This document shows positions 28,727 through 40,927 of a stretch of DNA of 64,000 nt, one piece after another. Made by a program: the position numbers and the translations under genes. The notes below the pieces were generated by a model, which saw only the letters and a list, made by a program, of their open reading frames with translations, was not told the DNA's origin and did no database searches. Origin of the DNA: Morchella semilibera (taxonomy: Eukaryota > Ascomycota > Pezizomycetes > Pezizales > Morchellaceae); contig WBVU01000018.1 in the NCBI GenBank assembly GCA_009192285.1, forward strand, positions 806,001-870,000, written 5' to 3'. Numbering within the stretch: position 1 is the stretch's first letter; every line of letters starts with the position of its first letter.

Positions 28727-28732
28727 TATAAA
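28727..28732 (+). promoter_or_regulatory. TATA-like box of the RRM-repeat gene
   Basis: TATAAA about 130 bp upstream of the start codon at 28862, followed by a CA- and CT-rich leader typical of fungal 5' UTRs. Confidence 0.4.
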
Positions 28733-28861
28733 GGTACATGTAATCTGCACCAAGCCCTACAAGTCACAGTATCTTCCCTACTCCCGAGCCTAGAGCCACC
28801 ACTTCTCACCACCATATCATATCTCCAGTCAACCACCACAATTCTAACAACCCCATCAAAG

Positions 28862-31800
28862 ATGTCGGGCGAAAACTGCGGAAACGATGATGATAACACG
28901 GGAACCCACAGCATGGAAGAGCTCGGAATGCCAGAGAACATACAGAGAGGGAGACTCTTCTACCACTTTAGATCCGCTCTAGACCCACCCTTGGGTCGAG
29001 AGAGGGTTGTTGTGCCTCAATTAGATTGGGATGGAGTCCGAAACGAGATGAATCGATTAGCCCTGGAGAATCAGAAGCTGAAGGATATCATCATCGCTAT
29101 GCACCTGAATAACCCCTCTTTACCAGTCAATTATCGGGGCTACCATGGCCATGGATCATCATTTGGGAACGACCAAAACCTCGAAAGGATCGAGGCAACA
29201 GGAAGTCTCGCCTCGATTTCATCAGGTGCATCTCAGGCTTCGGATGCCCTACAGAGGGGTAGTTTCGGTGACGACTCAGCGTCCATCGCCTCTTTACCAT
29301 CAGATCGTCTTGATACTGAATCTGAAGCTTCTGTCCCGGAAGATCTACACTCACAAGGAACTGTCGATTCCGTTATATTCGAGACTCCGTCCGAAATTTC
29401 AAGTTAGTTGGATACAGTGTTTCAATTTCTCTCTCTTATAAAATTATTAACATAATTCGTTTAATCAAGTCTCAGATGACAACAATTCGGAGAACGACTC
29501 CACACTAGATACAAGCTATGAATCCTCATCGAACTGCAGCACAATTAGGATTGTCGAAGTTGAAGATGATTTTTCTGATACCGAGCCTGAACCCGTCATC
29601 GAAGTGGGAAATCAAACTTCCAATACTGACGGCCGTTCCGTGAGTGATATTCATAATACTGAAGTTAGGCAACATGAGTCTAAGCCTAGGCATTACAATT
29701 GTCCAGGATCGTTCAAGAACTCCCTCACCACACCCGCAATTTTAAGCGTTGAGCAGGAGTATGGGTCCTCAGATTTCTGGGTAAAACAGAGAGATGATGC
29801 AAGGTCCAATGGACGTCTGAACTACAACGTCCCAGAAGACATTGATCCTGAGCAGGATGATGTTTTGAGCGATGTTGAAACAGTCCAGAGTGACCAGGCC
29901 TTAACAGCGTGGGGAATTGAGGGGGACACAGTCTTCGAAGAAATTCAACCCACCCTTGACGAGAAGGGGACCGAAAATGGGAGTGTGTGCAGTGATGATG
30001 AAGAGGGGTGGGAAGGTATACCCACACTCATCTTTCTAGTGATATTGTCTAAAACGGTACTAACAACTACATAGAGGTTCCCCGAAAGATCAATCCAACG
30101 CCCAATCTTCGTTTGTACAGTTTTCAAACCCTGGCTACCTCAGATAATGCCCTCAGAGCTATTAGTAACATCAAGCATAATTCTGGAGCCATGAAGAAAG
30201 AACATACCTCAACTCTCCAAGGAGACAATGCCTCGGGAAATATCAGAACCCCGACGAATCCTAAAACGATCGCACCCGCCAAAGATATAGCAAAGGCTAA
30301 CAATGACAAGACCCCGGCTAATCAGTTGGAAACGCCAGAAGCGGGTGAGGGGGATGAAAGGCCTCATGAAAAACACCAGCCTTCAACTACTATTTTGGAC
30401 CGGAGGATATCCGAGGAGGACGCACTTGCCACGCGAAGAAAGGATGCGGTGGCCACTACCAACACTAAAATCTCTATTTTCCCACCTTCTAATCCGCTAA
30501 CCAATCCCTTGGATCCACAAAACCTTGCTGTTCTTAGTATGACCCCTTTGGTTCCCATAACATTAACAAAATCCACAGAGCGCGTAGTTCAGTCCCAAGT
30601 ATCGGTCGACTGGATGAACCCTAAGCAAACACTCGGGAGCGATGACCTCCAATCCCCAGGTGAGTTATTATCTGAAAATGAGCCCATATCTTTGTTTTTT
30701 AACCCTATGGGTGTTTTTTGTGCTAATGTCTAAAGGTGGAAAAACAACTCTTGGGGCATCTGATACCACCGGAAACCAGATAAAGGCCGTGAATGGGTCA
30801 AAACATGATGGGTCTTCTACTCGAGCTCCAGGAGTTACAGAAATGAAGTTCCAAAGTTGGAAGGGAAATTTCTCAAAAGATAGTAGCTCAAACAGGATAG
30901 GGCACATCATTAATAATAGCTCGTCAACAGGGCCGAAAGCTGGCCTGGTAATTCACTCCCAGAAAACCATGGCCGAAGATATGCAGATACCGGCCATCAA
31001 AACCTTTTCACCGAACATTCCGCCCAAAGTCAACAGTTCCGCGGTGGTAAAACAGACCGTAGCAACCAAAGGCTCCCAAAACGTGTCTTTCAGGATGCCA
31101 AAGGCTAGTCATAAAGCGATAGCTCCAAGCTTACACAGGAATAGAGGCCAGAAGGTAACTACATCTTCAAAGGAGGTTTTATCAAAAGAAACAAGCCGTT
31201 TTGAGGAGCCCGAACTCAATCACAAGAAATCTATTCGTTTTTCCAATTCCTTGAACTCGATGAACACGGAAACGCCTGAATCACAGTCCACGAAAGTTGA
31301 CACAAATAATAAGCCTTTGGTCTCAATTTTAAAACCATCAGCATCTACCGAGCCACCAATACCTCTGACACCCCTCTCTGATAATTCTCGTATATACAAC
31401 TATGAGTACATCAGAGAAGTAGTTGTACATAACCTTCCAAAGGATATCACATTAGCTGCCCTCCTCAGCCGAGTCAGGAGTGGACTTCTCGAGAAAGCTC
31501 TCATTTACCCACACGACCTATCGGCTCGACTAGTTTTTGTAGAGCCTGAGGCTGCTAGAAGGTTTTACAACCACATCCACCGGGCTGGTTTCTTTGTTCC
31601 TACACAGATTTCTGTTGTAGGGGCATCTGAAATTAAAGATAGAACGGTTCAGTGTACTCTCCATGGGTTCATATGGACTCCCCATTCGTGCGAGATCCCG
31701 GTACATATGATCCAAAATCTCTGGAAACACTGTGCAACTCGTTGCCTAACAATCAACAATTTCCCTAAAGGGGTGGGAGGCATGAGGTTTATCGATGATA

Positions 31801-33224
31801 TCCTAAAGCTCCTTAATGTGCCAGCCGCCGAGGCAAAGAATGTTATCGAGGGAACTTCAACTGAACGAGATTCATCCAAAACTGGGGTTCTCGTACGTGT
31901 TGGATTCTCTTGTATTCAGTATGCTTTCAAGGTATTGAAGGAATTACCTATATATTCAACGCTCTATTCTAGTGTTGTTGTATTATACGACAAAGATCCA
32001 TGTGGAGGGTTGATAAGTAAAGTACCACCTAGCTTCTGGACAGGCGGGAAGGAAATTACAAACGACAAGCCAGCATCCCCGTTACCAGCGATAAGACCAC
32101 AAGCACCCGTCAAAAAACTAGCACCGCCTCTAAGGCCTCCTTCCCCAAAGAAGCCAATTATGAATGGCCGTGCAGGTATTGTGGCCGCATGGAATCAATT
32201 TGAGGTCAACGACCAGGCTGCCCCTGTAGCAAAGGCTGCAGTAAGCCCGCCTGTCATGGCCGGTGTTCCCCAGGTGGCAGACATTTCAATTGCGTTCAAA
32301 GGATTTCCAGCCCCGAAGAGAACCAGAAAGTCACCTGATGAGCCCAATCCTAGCTTCAGTACTACGATTAAACCCGTCACACCAACAGTCCAGATTGAAA
32401 AGGGCTCTGCCCAGGATACGCCAGCTGTGTTTGGGCCAACCACATATGACAATTGGGGGGTTGGTTTGTCACTTAAAGAGTCTAAACCCCCGGCAGGTGC
32501 TCATTGGAACTATTATGGGGAGAAGACGGTGCGTGAGTATAACGAAGCAATCAGCAAAAAGATTCGAAGGATGCCAGAAGGTATTGGCAGTTCTGATGAA
32601 AAACCGAAGATTGACAATCTTAGGCCGGATCATCCTTTGATTAATCGTGTGGTTTACTTGAAGAACCTTCCGCGTAACTTTCATGTCGCGCGTCTTTTCC
32701 GCTTCATTCGTGGGGGGATGGTAGAGCATGTCGAGTTAAAACCACCAAACAGCGAATACAACACCTCTAGTGCAATTATCGTATTCGTCGATCGGAACTC
32801 GGTCAAGAACTACAAAGCCTACCTCAACTCACCTGGTCTGACTGTTGATAAGAGCCATCGTGTCGTTTTCGCGGAAAACATTACTCCGGATATTGTAGCA
32901 AACATCCGATCCCTGAGCCATAATGATTCTCGCACCCGATGCCTGCACATCGAGTCGTTGCCAAAAGACACCATGCTAGGAGAATTTCTTGGGATTATCG
33001 AGGAAAGCATGAATCATAGCAATCTCGAATTTGAGCATGCTACTGTCCGTGAATCCAAAGGCTGCTCCGAGGCCTTCCTCAGACTGCTCAGTATTGGTAC
33101 AGCCGCCTTCGTCGCTCAAGTCTTGGAGAGGAATTATACTGGGATTACTATCACATATGATAGAGATCCGTGTGAGGGTCCATTGGAGGAGCTGGACGAG
33201 GTCAATTTGGAATTGTATGGTTGA
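28862..33224 (+). CDS. large protein with divergent RRM-like repeats
   Basis: Four exons (28862-29402, 29476-30015, 30075-30659, 30736-33224) join to 1384 residues, all in phase. The first 750 residues are Ser/Thr/Asn-rich, acidic in places and probably disordered, with a short leucine-rich helix near 60-80 (WDGVRNEMNRLALENQKLKD). The C-terminal half holds four weakly similar modules at about 778-850, 890-980, 1192-1270 and 1288-1375. These begin REVVVHNLPKDIT, TRCLTINNFPKGVG, NRVVYLKNLPRNFH and TRCLHIESLPKDTM, an RNP2-like strand plus loop. Modules 2 and 4 both end in a tyrosine-aspartate strand (YDKDPCGG, YDRDPCEG), so a two-module block was probably duplicated. RNA binding is inferred from fold resemblance; RNP1 motifs are poor. 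A Pro-rich linker lies between the two blocks. Confidence 0.85.
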
Positions 33225-36200
33225 ATAAATCTCGCGGATGATTTATTGGTTTCCATTCCCTTCATCCCGGCATCACTTCCATTATACCCCCCCCCCTTTC
33301 TCCCGCGCGGCCATTGTAGCTAGAAAAATACCACAATGTATTACACTTGCGTACGCAAAAACGAGCAATTACTTTATTTCCCCTCGACTTCTACGATGGG
33401 GCTGGACTGATCAGCTGGAGCGGTAATAATTCACAAAACAAATATATTAATAATCGAGCTACATAGCACGCCAAGGCCGAGTGATGACCTGTCATGCTTG
33501 GCATAGGAGTATGTAGTTACTACATAGACAGGCTCTGTGCTCAGGTTGAAGAGTGATGATATATGATCGACTGATATACACAAGGGTGCTTCCCACCTTG
33601 CCCACGCACACAACAGCCCCAGACCCAGGGAAGCAACCCACTTCTGTTAAAGAAGGCGCCGGGTTTTGGATCCTGGGATACCATCGGGCTGGGACCAGAG
33701 GACTTGTGCTACATAGATAATGTGTAGCCTTTAATTGGGGGCGAGCACTTGAATCCGACTGATCGGACTGCGGCTGGCACGGTCGGGTTTCCACTCTCGG
33801 TCCTATACCATTCATAATTGCAGACGTTATCGCGAGAAGCTAAATCTTTTTTATTCTCAGACCGATTGCTGGGCTCACTGAAGTCTTAGTCTTAGTCTTA
33901 GTCTGTCATTGACTGACTGACCCGGACTTTATGTGAGTTACTTTGCGATGGGATGGGTGGAGAAGATTTGTAGAGCAACTACGCCCTCTAAAGGCTAGAG
34001 GATCTCCCAAGTTCTAGTGTCCCGCCCACTCGCTCCGGCGGGATGGGGCTATCCCATGGTCCGTCGATGCTGACACCCCTATAATAGAGGAATTAAGTTT
34101 GTATTGGAGACCTACTATTTGGTAGTAAAACCACAACAAATTTACTTTTTCTGGGGGGGATGGGGCGGGTCATCATTTTACTGACGGGCTATAGATAATA
34201 TTCGGAGTCTCGCCGTGTACCTACACCATTTAGGTCCGGACTCCAGGACATTGTATGTATGCAGCGTGTCTGGGCCAACCAACGCCGCGAGTAGGCCCGT
34301 CCGACTGCATTCAGCTGTAGTCGACGCGCCAGCTGAGACAGCAGAAGGAAATAAACGAACTGTTTGGACTGTAGGACTGCAGTAGACTGTGACCGTCCGG
34401 TCAAGACAGTCCGTCCAAAATTTGGACGAACTGGATGGACTGTGGACTGCATAAGAGCCGGAAGTGGTTTAGTTTTTCTCAGAATAGAACTCAGTAAGGA
34501 TTATATAATATTAGGCAGACAACAGATGCTGCGCAGCCCATAGTCCTAGACTAAGGTCGAAATTCTGGTCCGCCCTAGTCTACAATCCGCTGCAGTCTTG
34601 TAGATTCCTGCTTGGTTCGTCTAAAATCGGGCCAACGCTGCTGCCTGCTAGGCTGTGTAGCCGCAATTCAAAATATGTACTGGAGATTGGCTATATGTAA
34701 AAACAATGATGCAGGACCATTCTACCATGATGCTGCATAAATGTATGTATACTACTTTAGCCCTCTGCCCAATGATCGTTAATTCCAGAGCCCCTCAAGT
34801 TCGTCCCTAGCTCATGAGGAGCGGATATATATATGTCTCACTTGATCAAGGTCCTCAATAATACCGCGGACCGCTTTATACGGCGCGATTGGGCTCTAGA
34901 GGTGCATCTCGATCTCTTGATATTGCTGTTGCTCCTGGGATTTTGGTTGAAGCACCATCATGTAGGGGGCGGGGTAGCGGGGAAACGGTGTGGGTGTTAC
35001 GGTATGTAGTTGGAGGCAGTACATAAATTATATGCGAGTGGGAGGGATGGAAATTATATGTATGTAGTGTGAGAGTTGCAGGCGAGTTTCGCTAGCTGTA
35101 TGCATGTATGTAGCTATGACTCGGCTGGCATTCCTTGGTTCTCGTGCTGGAGAGAGCTCAACTGTTCTGTTTTTGTGATGTGTAGCTTCTAGCTTTTAAG
35201 AGAGGGAGCAACATGCAAATGTGGGTCCTGCGTGACCTTGAAGGAATTTTAGAAATTGTATAAAAAGTACACCTTAGGGTAACTGTTATAAAAGGGTTAG
35301 GTAATCACCTGGGGGTTCCCGGGACGGGTTGAATCCACCAGGTTAAAGGAGCAAAGGAGGTCACAACCACCGTGCGTTGAGAGGCTGGGTTAGTTAGTGG
35401 TTGTGGTGGTGATGGAAATGGGGTGGTCGTGATGGAGAGGGTCCCCAGCCGCGCATGGGGGTGGGTTCGATCCCTACCCCTGGAGGACTAACATTTTTTG
35501 ATTTTTTCGGGCATATATATATATATATGCATCTTCTAGGTTGGGTATATCTATCTCCTAGGATGAGTGTGTGGATATTCCTTCATGAGTTTCTTGGTCC
35601 ATACTTACAGCAAAAAAATTCCTTTAAGAGCCAATAGGATTATCAAACCACATAGGCCTCACGTTTGCAATAGTTCCACCAGACTGTAGCTTTAAGCAAT
35701 ATCTTGAACACAACAAGCAGGAGCGACTTAGGTGCTGAAGACGTCGGACGAGAAAAGAGCTGTACATGTATGTTGTAGCAACCCACATGCATATATGTAT
35801 GCGTTACGATACCACTAAGAGAACACATGTATGTATTACTAAGCGCAGGGGTCTACTAAAGCTTAGTTTGCACTGTACGTACTGTACTTGTGTACCATGT
35901 AGTCGAGACTCTCTCATCATCATCAATACGAGTAGTTATAACTCAACCTCTGGTATTAATTACTTCACAGTAAGGCCCCTTTCTCTAAGAATAAACACCA
36001 TATAATATTACAGCACTGTCGCTGAAGTCTTGGCTAACCTTCACATATGGTAGGGTATCTCCATAAAGTACCTACATGGCTTGCAAGAGCTCACATCAAT
36101 CCTACATACATACGTAGTCTTTATATCTTCTTTGTGGAAACGGATCAGCCGGCTGCTGCTGTCAGATAGTGGTACTTATTTTCTTCGAGGAGCAGCGAAT

Positions 36201-36642
36201 GCTGCGTGGCCATCGCATCTTGAGATATAGTTAATCAGGGTTAAATTTAAATCAGGCAGGTACGAAACTTCATACATACACGTAGCCAATCACCCAGCGC
36301 ATCCCTCATCAACTTTACTCTATTCTAATGCACTCCAGGGGATTAAACGCATGAATAAAATATTGACTGGTTAATATAGCAATATAAGCTCTCTCTCTCT
36401 CCCCAGACCTCGGCTGTGGATAAGCTTACCGCGGGACGATCGGCTTTCTCCCACGCAAGCGAGTCACCGCATAGCATAGCGTCATTCCGTCATTACCCCG
36501 GTGCGACACGACATTCATATCAGTTCAATTCTCAGCATACCTACATACTCTATCTATCATATCGGATCCTACAACAATAATAATACCCAGCTGAAGCCCT
36601 CTCCCTCGCTCTCCTCCTGTCACTACAATACGCATACACAAA
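33225..36642. other. spacer between RRM-repeat and lyase genes
   Basis: About 3.4 kb with no supportable gene. CTTAGT is repeated near 33885-33905. The stretch 34200-34680 is dense in GGACTG/CAGTCC words and short inverted repeats, suggesting a decayed element. A pol III B-box-like word occurs at 35464-35473, an AT run at about 35513-35528 and a CT run at about 36390-36404 upstream of the lyase gene. Confidence 0.5.
34200..34680. repeat. inverted-repeat-rich region, possible decayed element
   Basis: Words such as GGACTG, CAGTCC, TAGTCC and GACTAAG recur on both strands over roughly 480 bp. An example is GACAGTCCGTCC followed by GGATGGACTGTGGACTGC. No clear termini or target-site duplication could be defined, so the element boundaries are guesses. 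Confidence 0.3.
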
Positions 36643-38464
36643 ATGGCGTCCCCAAACACAGGCTCACAGCTAATCGCTCAATCCCTTCACTCCCTCGGTG
36701 TTAAAGTCATATTCGGCATCGTCGGAATCCCCGTCATAGAAGTCGCGGAGGCCTGTATCGCTCTCGGTATCAAGTTTGTCTCCTTTAGGAACGAGCAGGC
36801 CGCCTCCTATGCCGCCAGCGCATATGGGTACCTCACCGGCAGACCTGGCGTCTGTCTTGTCGTCGGTGGTCCCGGCGTACTACACGCAATGGCCGGAGTG
36901 AGTCCTCCTCCTCTCAGGGTTAGGGTTTCTGTGATCTAATTACTGGGGGGGAAAATAGGTCGGAAACTCAATGGTAAACGCGACATTCCCGCTCTTGCTG
37001 CTGGCAGGGAGCTCGGAAACTACGGCCGGTCCGACAAAGGGTGCCTTCCAGCAGCTTGATGCGGTATCACTATTGGCGCCGCACACAAAGCTCGCGGTGA
37101 GACCTCCGAGCTTGGAACAGCTCCCAGAGAGTATTCGGGAGGCCTACCGTACAGCGTTCTGGGGCCGACCAGGCGTGGGATTTGTAGATCTCCCCGCAGA
37201 CTTCATCCAAGGAACCCCCAAGGAAAAGATTTCAATCTCGCCGGTGCAGAAACAGCCCCGGATCAGTGGCTCGAGCGCGCAGATCCGGGTTCTTGCGGAT
37301 GCGCTCAGAGGCGCAAAAAGGCCATTGATAGTTATCGGGAAAGGTTGTGCCTATGCGCGCTCGGAGAATATCCTCCACAAGTTCATTGAAGCCACGCAGA
37401 TCCCCTTCCTCCCCACTCCGCAGGGGAAGGGCGTCCTCTCCGACCACCACCCCCTCAATATCGCCACTGCCCGCTCCGCCGCGCTAAAGAACACAGATGT
37501 CGTCGTTCTTCTCGGCGCACGCCTCAACTGGATCTTGCACTTTGGCGAGCCGCCGAAATGGTCCCCCACGGTGAGGATCGCGCAGGTCGACATCTCCGCT
37601 GAGGAGCTTGGTCGCGGCGGTGCCGACCCAACGCTATCGATCAACGGCGACATCACGGAGGTCGTCACGCAACTGCATGGCGCTCTCTCCGGATGGCGCT
37701 ACAGCGACTCTTCATGGCACGCGCTGCTCGCCGCCTCGTCGGCGAAGAACGTGGCCGCGGCGGACAAGAAGGCAGCGGTGAGGAAGGACCCCCTCGGGTA
37801 CCACCGCTCCTTCACGCTCATCAGGGACCATCTGGAGCGCCTGGCGGGCGGTCCAGACGATATTGTCTATGTCTCCGAGGGCGCAAACACGATGGACATC
37901 TCGCGATCCATCTTCAGCGTCACTAAGCCGCGGCAGCGGCTCGACGCGGGGACGTATGCCACGATGGGCGTGGGCCTGGGATATGCGATCGCCGCCGAGA
38001 TCGCATACAACCATACCCGCGAGACGGCGACGGCGTCGAGGAAGCGTGTGGTGGCCATCGAGGGCGATAGCGCATTCGGGTTCTCGCTGCCAGAGATTGA
38101 GACAATGAGTCGGTATCGTCTCCCTATTATTGTGGTGGTCGTCAACAACGGTGGCGTGTACCGCGGGACCAGCGACAACTCGCCGAGCTGGGGTACGGAG
38201 GTGTGGGAGGCTGACAAGGGGGGAAAGAGGGGCGAGCAGCTGCTGCCGTCGACGGCACTGAGCTTCGAGACGGCGTACCATGTTGTTGCGGAGGGGCTCG
38301 GGGGCCGCGGGTGGAGGGTCAGGACCGAGGAGGAGCTGAAGACCGCGGTGGAAGAGGCATGGGCGTACGGCGAGGGGCCAAGCGTCATTAACTTGATTAT
38401 CGAGAGCGGGAGTGAGAGTAAGTTGGAGTTCAATTGGCTGGGGAAGAAGGATAGTAAGCTGTAG
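36643..38464 (+). CDS. 2-hydroxyacyl-CoA lyase (thiamine-diphosphate enzyme), peroxisomal
   Basis: Two exons (36643-36897, 36959-38464) encode 586 residues. The family cleaves 2-hydroxyacyl-CoA to formyl-CoA and a one-carbon-shorter aldehyde (alpha-oxidation), with the related oxalyl-CoA decarboxylases as the main alternative. The N-terminal ThDP pyrimidine-binding domain carries the catalytic glutamate in [12 protein letters not shown] (Glu51). [17 protein letters not shown] follows as in HACL1-type enzymes. The C-terminal domain has the Mg-ThDP motif starting [12 protein letters not shown] at about residue 453 and closing with VVNNGG. The extreme C-terminus is DSKL, a PTS1 signal ending in the canonical SKL, so a peroxisomal location is expected. 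Splice sites are clean and length matches the family. The start codon context is CACAAAATGG. Confidence 0.95.
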
Positions 38465-38908
38465 ATGGCAGGCGGGGGAGCGGGCGGGGAGTTTTGGGCT
38501 TGTTTATAGTTTGCTTTTGCTGTAGGTACATGTAGTTTATATAGATATGTCCAATTGTTAGCTAAATACATGTAGTTGCGTATCTCCCCTGAAGCCTTTT
38601 GCGCCAGCTAAACTTGGTGATGTGACCAACCTTCTTGCTTCTAGGGAACATACATATGTTACTCTTATATGTAAACCTACACATATCCCCAGGAAAGCAA
38701 AAACGTCCATCTCCAAGAGAACAACCTTCGCCCCCCAGAGACACCACCAGTCTAGATATACGTAGTCAAGACTCCAGACTTCATATATTAGCGGGAGTGC
38801 ACATGCCTATCCTGTCCTGTCATGCACCCTGGTTATAACTCTGGACTTGCGCTAGCGGAATGGTACCATCTATTGGTTGCCCCCGGGATGGGCTGCAATT
38901 GCCAGTTG

Positions 38909-39332
38909 CTGTTGGTCACATAGAATCACTCGTTCTTGGCAGTTAACGAGCACTTTGATCTCTTTAATCAGCGGGCCAGGGCGTGCTGTGTGCACTGGTC
39001 TTACTGTACGCTGGTCGTGTATACATGGTGCAGTTTTTACATATATGCATACATAGTATTTCCAATAAAACCACATGTAGAAAGCGGAGGAGGATTGGCT
39101 AAGTACGGAAGGGACACAAACTCCCATCCCAATTTTATTTGCACCCCGCCGTCCGTCGGGAGAGAGAGAAAAAGGGAAGCGCAACAAAAGACTTACGCCC
39201 CCACCCGGGGCCGCCTTCCTAGCGTGTCCTGGGGGGAGTGGTGTCAGAGAGTAAACTCAGGCAACCCCCGGTGGTTGAGGGTGCGGGTGGAGCGCTCTTG
39301 GCCGTAGGTTTTTTTTTTCGGCGCTAGCTTGG
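38909..39332. repeat. dispersed repeat copy 1
   Basis: Aligns in patches with 40521-40927 in direct orientation. Shared blocks are the ATCACTCGTTCTTGGCA word, the ACTGGTCTT-CTGTACG word, CATACATAGTATTTCC, and GCTCTTGGCCG(T/C)AGG followed by a T run and CGGCGCTAGCTTGGCA. Indels between blocks indicate old divergence. Confidence 0.65.
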
Positions 39333-40520
39333 CATCGCTATACCTGACTACGCCCAAAAGCCCGCCCAGAGGACCAAAGCCATACCTCACATGAGCCACG
39401 ATGTCGGTGGTGGTGGTGTCCGCCACCAGTACATCTACCGTATGCCCATAGCGTGCGGGGCAACTTTAAAGTTAGGCACGAGAGGAGTCGAGAGGAGACG
39501 AGACAAGTGATCTTGTCTTGTCTTTTTTTTCCTGCTGTGACTGGAAAGTCTCGAGACCCTTCGTCATGTGACCACGGGCCGGGAAAGCACTGCAGTTATG
39601 TTTTGGTTAATGCAAATAAAGGTTAAGGTTTTCCTTGTTTTCTTAATCTTATTTCTAGGCTGGGCTGCATGTGGAACTTATTTAGGTGAGGGAAAAAAAG
39701 TCAATCGTACCCATCACTAGTACAGTCTAGTTAGCCATATTCTATCAACAATCATAATCATAACGGAAGTGCACACACCCCCTCTGATATTGCTAACCGC
39801 CTTCCCGGTCCTGTCCTGTGCTGAACCGGCCTAATTTTAACACCGGGCTTGCGCTCATGGGATGCCAGGGATAACACCATCTGTGTGGAGAGTACCTGGT
39901 ATTCTTCAAAGCGGGTCGCCATTTGATATATGAACAGTACTGACTGGCTGGGGGGGGCGCAATTGACGCATGTTTTGTCTCTCTCCAAATTTGTTTTCCT
40001 TGGTGTGCTGGTGTGCTGTTATTGCGACTTCCAGGACGATTGTCAGTTGTCAAAACCCTTTGCTCGTGAAAAAAATATTAGGGCGTTTGCAACATAGATG
40101 TTGGATATGTTCCCATTTACGTGGTGCTTCACCAAGACCTACACCAACACTGGGCGCAATGTCTAGGATGGCCAGATTGGGAACTTGAATATTTTTTTCC
40201 TCTATCGGCCCCGGGGCCCGGGGCAACTGACAACTGGCCAGGAAATCGCAATATCATGTTGTGTGCTAGTGTTTTTCTTTCCCTTTTTTCTTTGGTAGGG
40301 GCTTCCCAAGTCCTCGGCCTTCTAAGATGAGTGCAGTTGGTATCATACCATAGTTGCTATAATTTGGGCTAGCATTATATCAGGGATGGGTTTTTGTCTA
40401 CACCATAGTTTATTTACTTTATGCGATTGTTTTGAACCCAGAAATAAAAGGTTACATGATTTAAAAAAGAAAAAGAAGGAGAAGGAGAAGAAGAAAAAAC
40501 TGGCTGGGGGCGCGGTAGTC

Positions 40521-40927
40521 CTGTTGATCACATGGAATCACTCGTTCTTGGCAACTTTGTAAGTGTACGCGGTGGATGCGTGCGGTACTCTCTGATCAGC
40601 CCTAACTCGTAGCGGGCCGGAGCGGGCCATGTGAACTGGTCTTGCTGTACGGCGGTTATGTTAGTCCCGTGCCCCATCCCCTATTTTGGTGTGATGAGTA
40701 GAGTACATGTACTTTAGTATTTGTATCAGTTCACACCGGCCAGTTCGGCCAAAAGGAACACCGATGGAGCCTAGCAATGCTAACATGGAATAACACGTTA
40801 CATGTAGTTTACATACATACATAGTATTTCCGACAAAGCCGAAAATGCAAAAAGGAAGAGAATTATAAAGCCATTCCGATTTATTGCCGCTCTTGGCCGC
40901 AGGTTTTTTTCCGGCGCTAGCTTGGCA
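40521..40927. repeat. dispersed repeat copy 2
   Basis: Second copy of the repeat at 38909-39332, about 1.6 kb downstream in the same orientation. It runs directly into a palindromic CAACTTTAAAGTTG word and GCGCCGCAC. In copy 1 the matching continuation is inverted. Confidence 0.65.

Larger units (their letters stand above)
26425..28861. other. spacer upstream of the RRM-repeat gene
   Basis: No convincing gene. Contains a C-rich minisatellite at 27181-27224 and short C runs near 27726. The last 170 bp are the upstream region and leader of the following gene, with a TATA-like box. Confidence 0.55.

Noticed and set aside
35464-35473. GGTTCGATCC, a perfect pol III B-box word followed by a T run at about 35494
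   Set aside because: The flanking bases form a T-stem-like hairpin, but no 7-bp acceptor partner lies at the right distance and no A box is well placed. A tRNA or SINE could not be supported.
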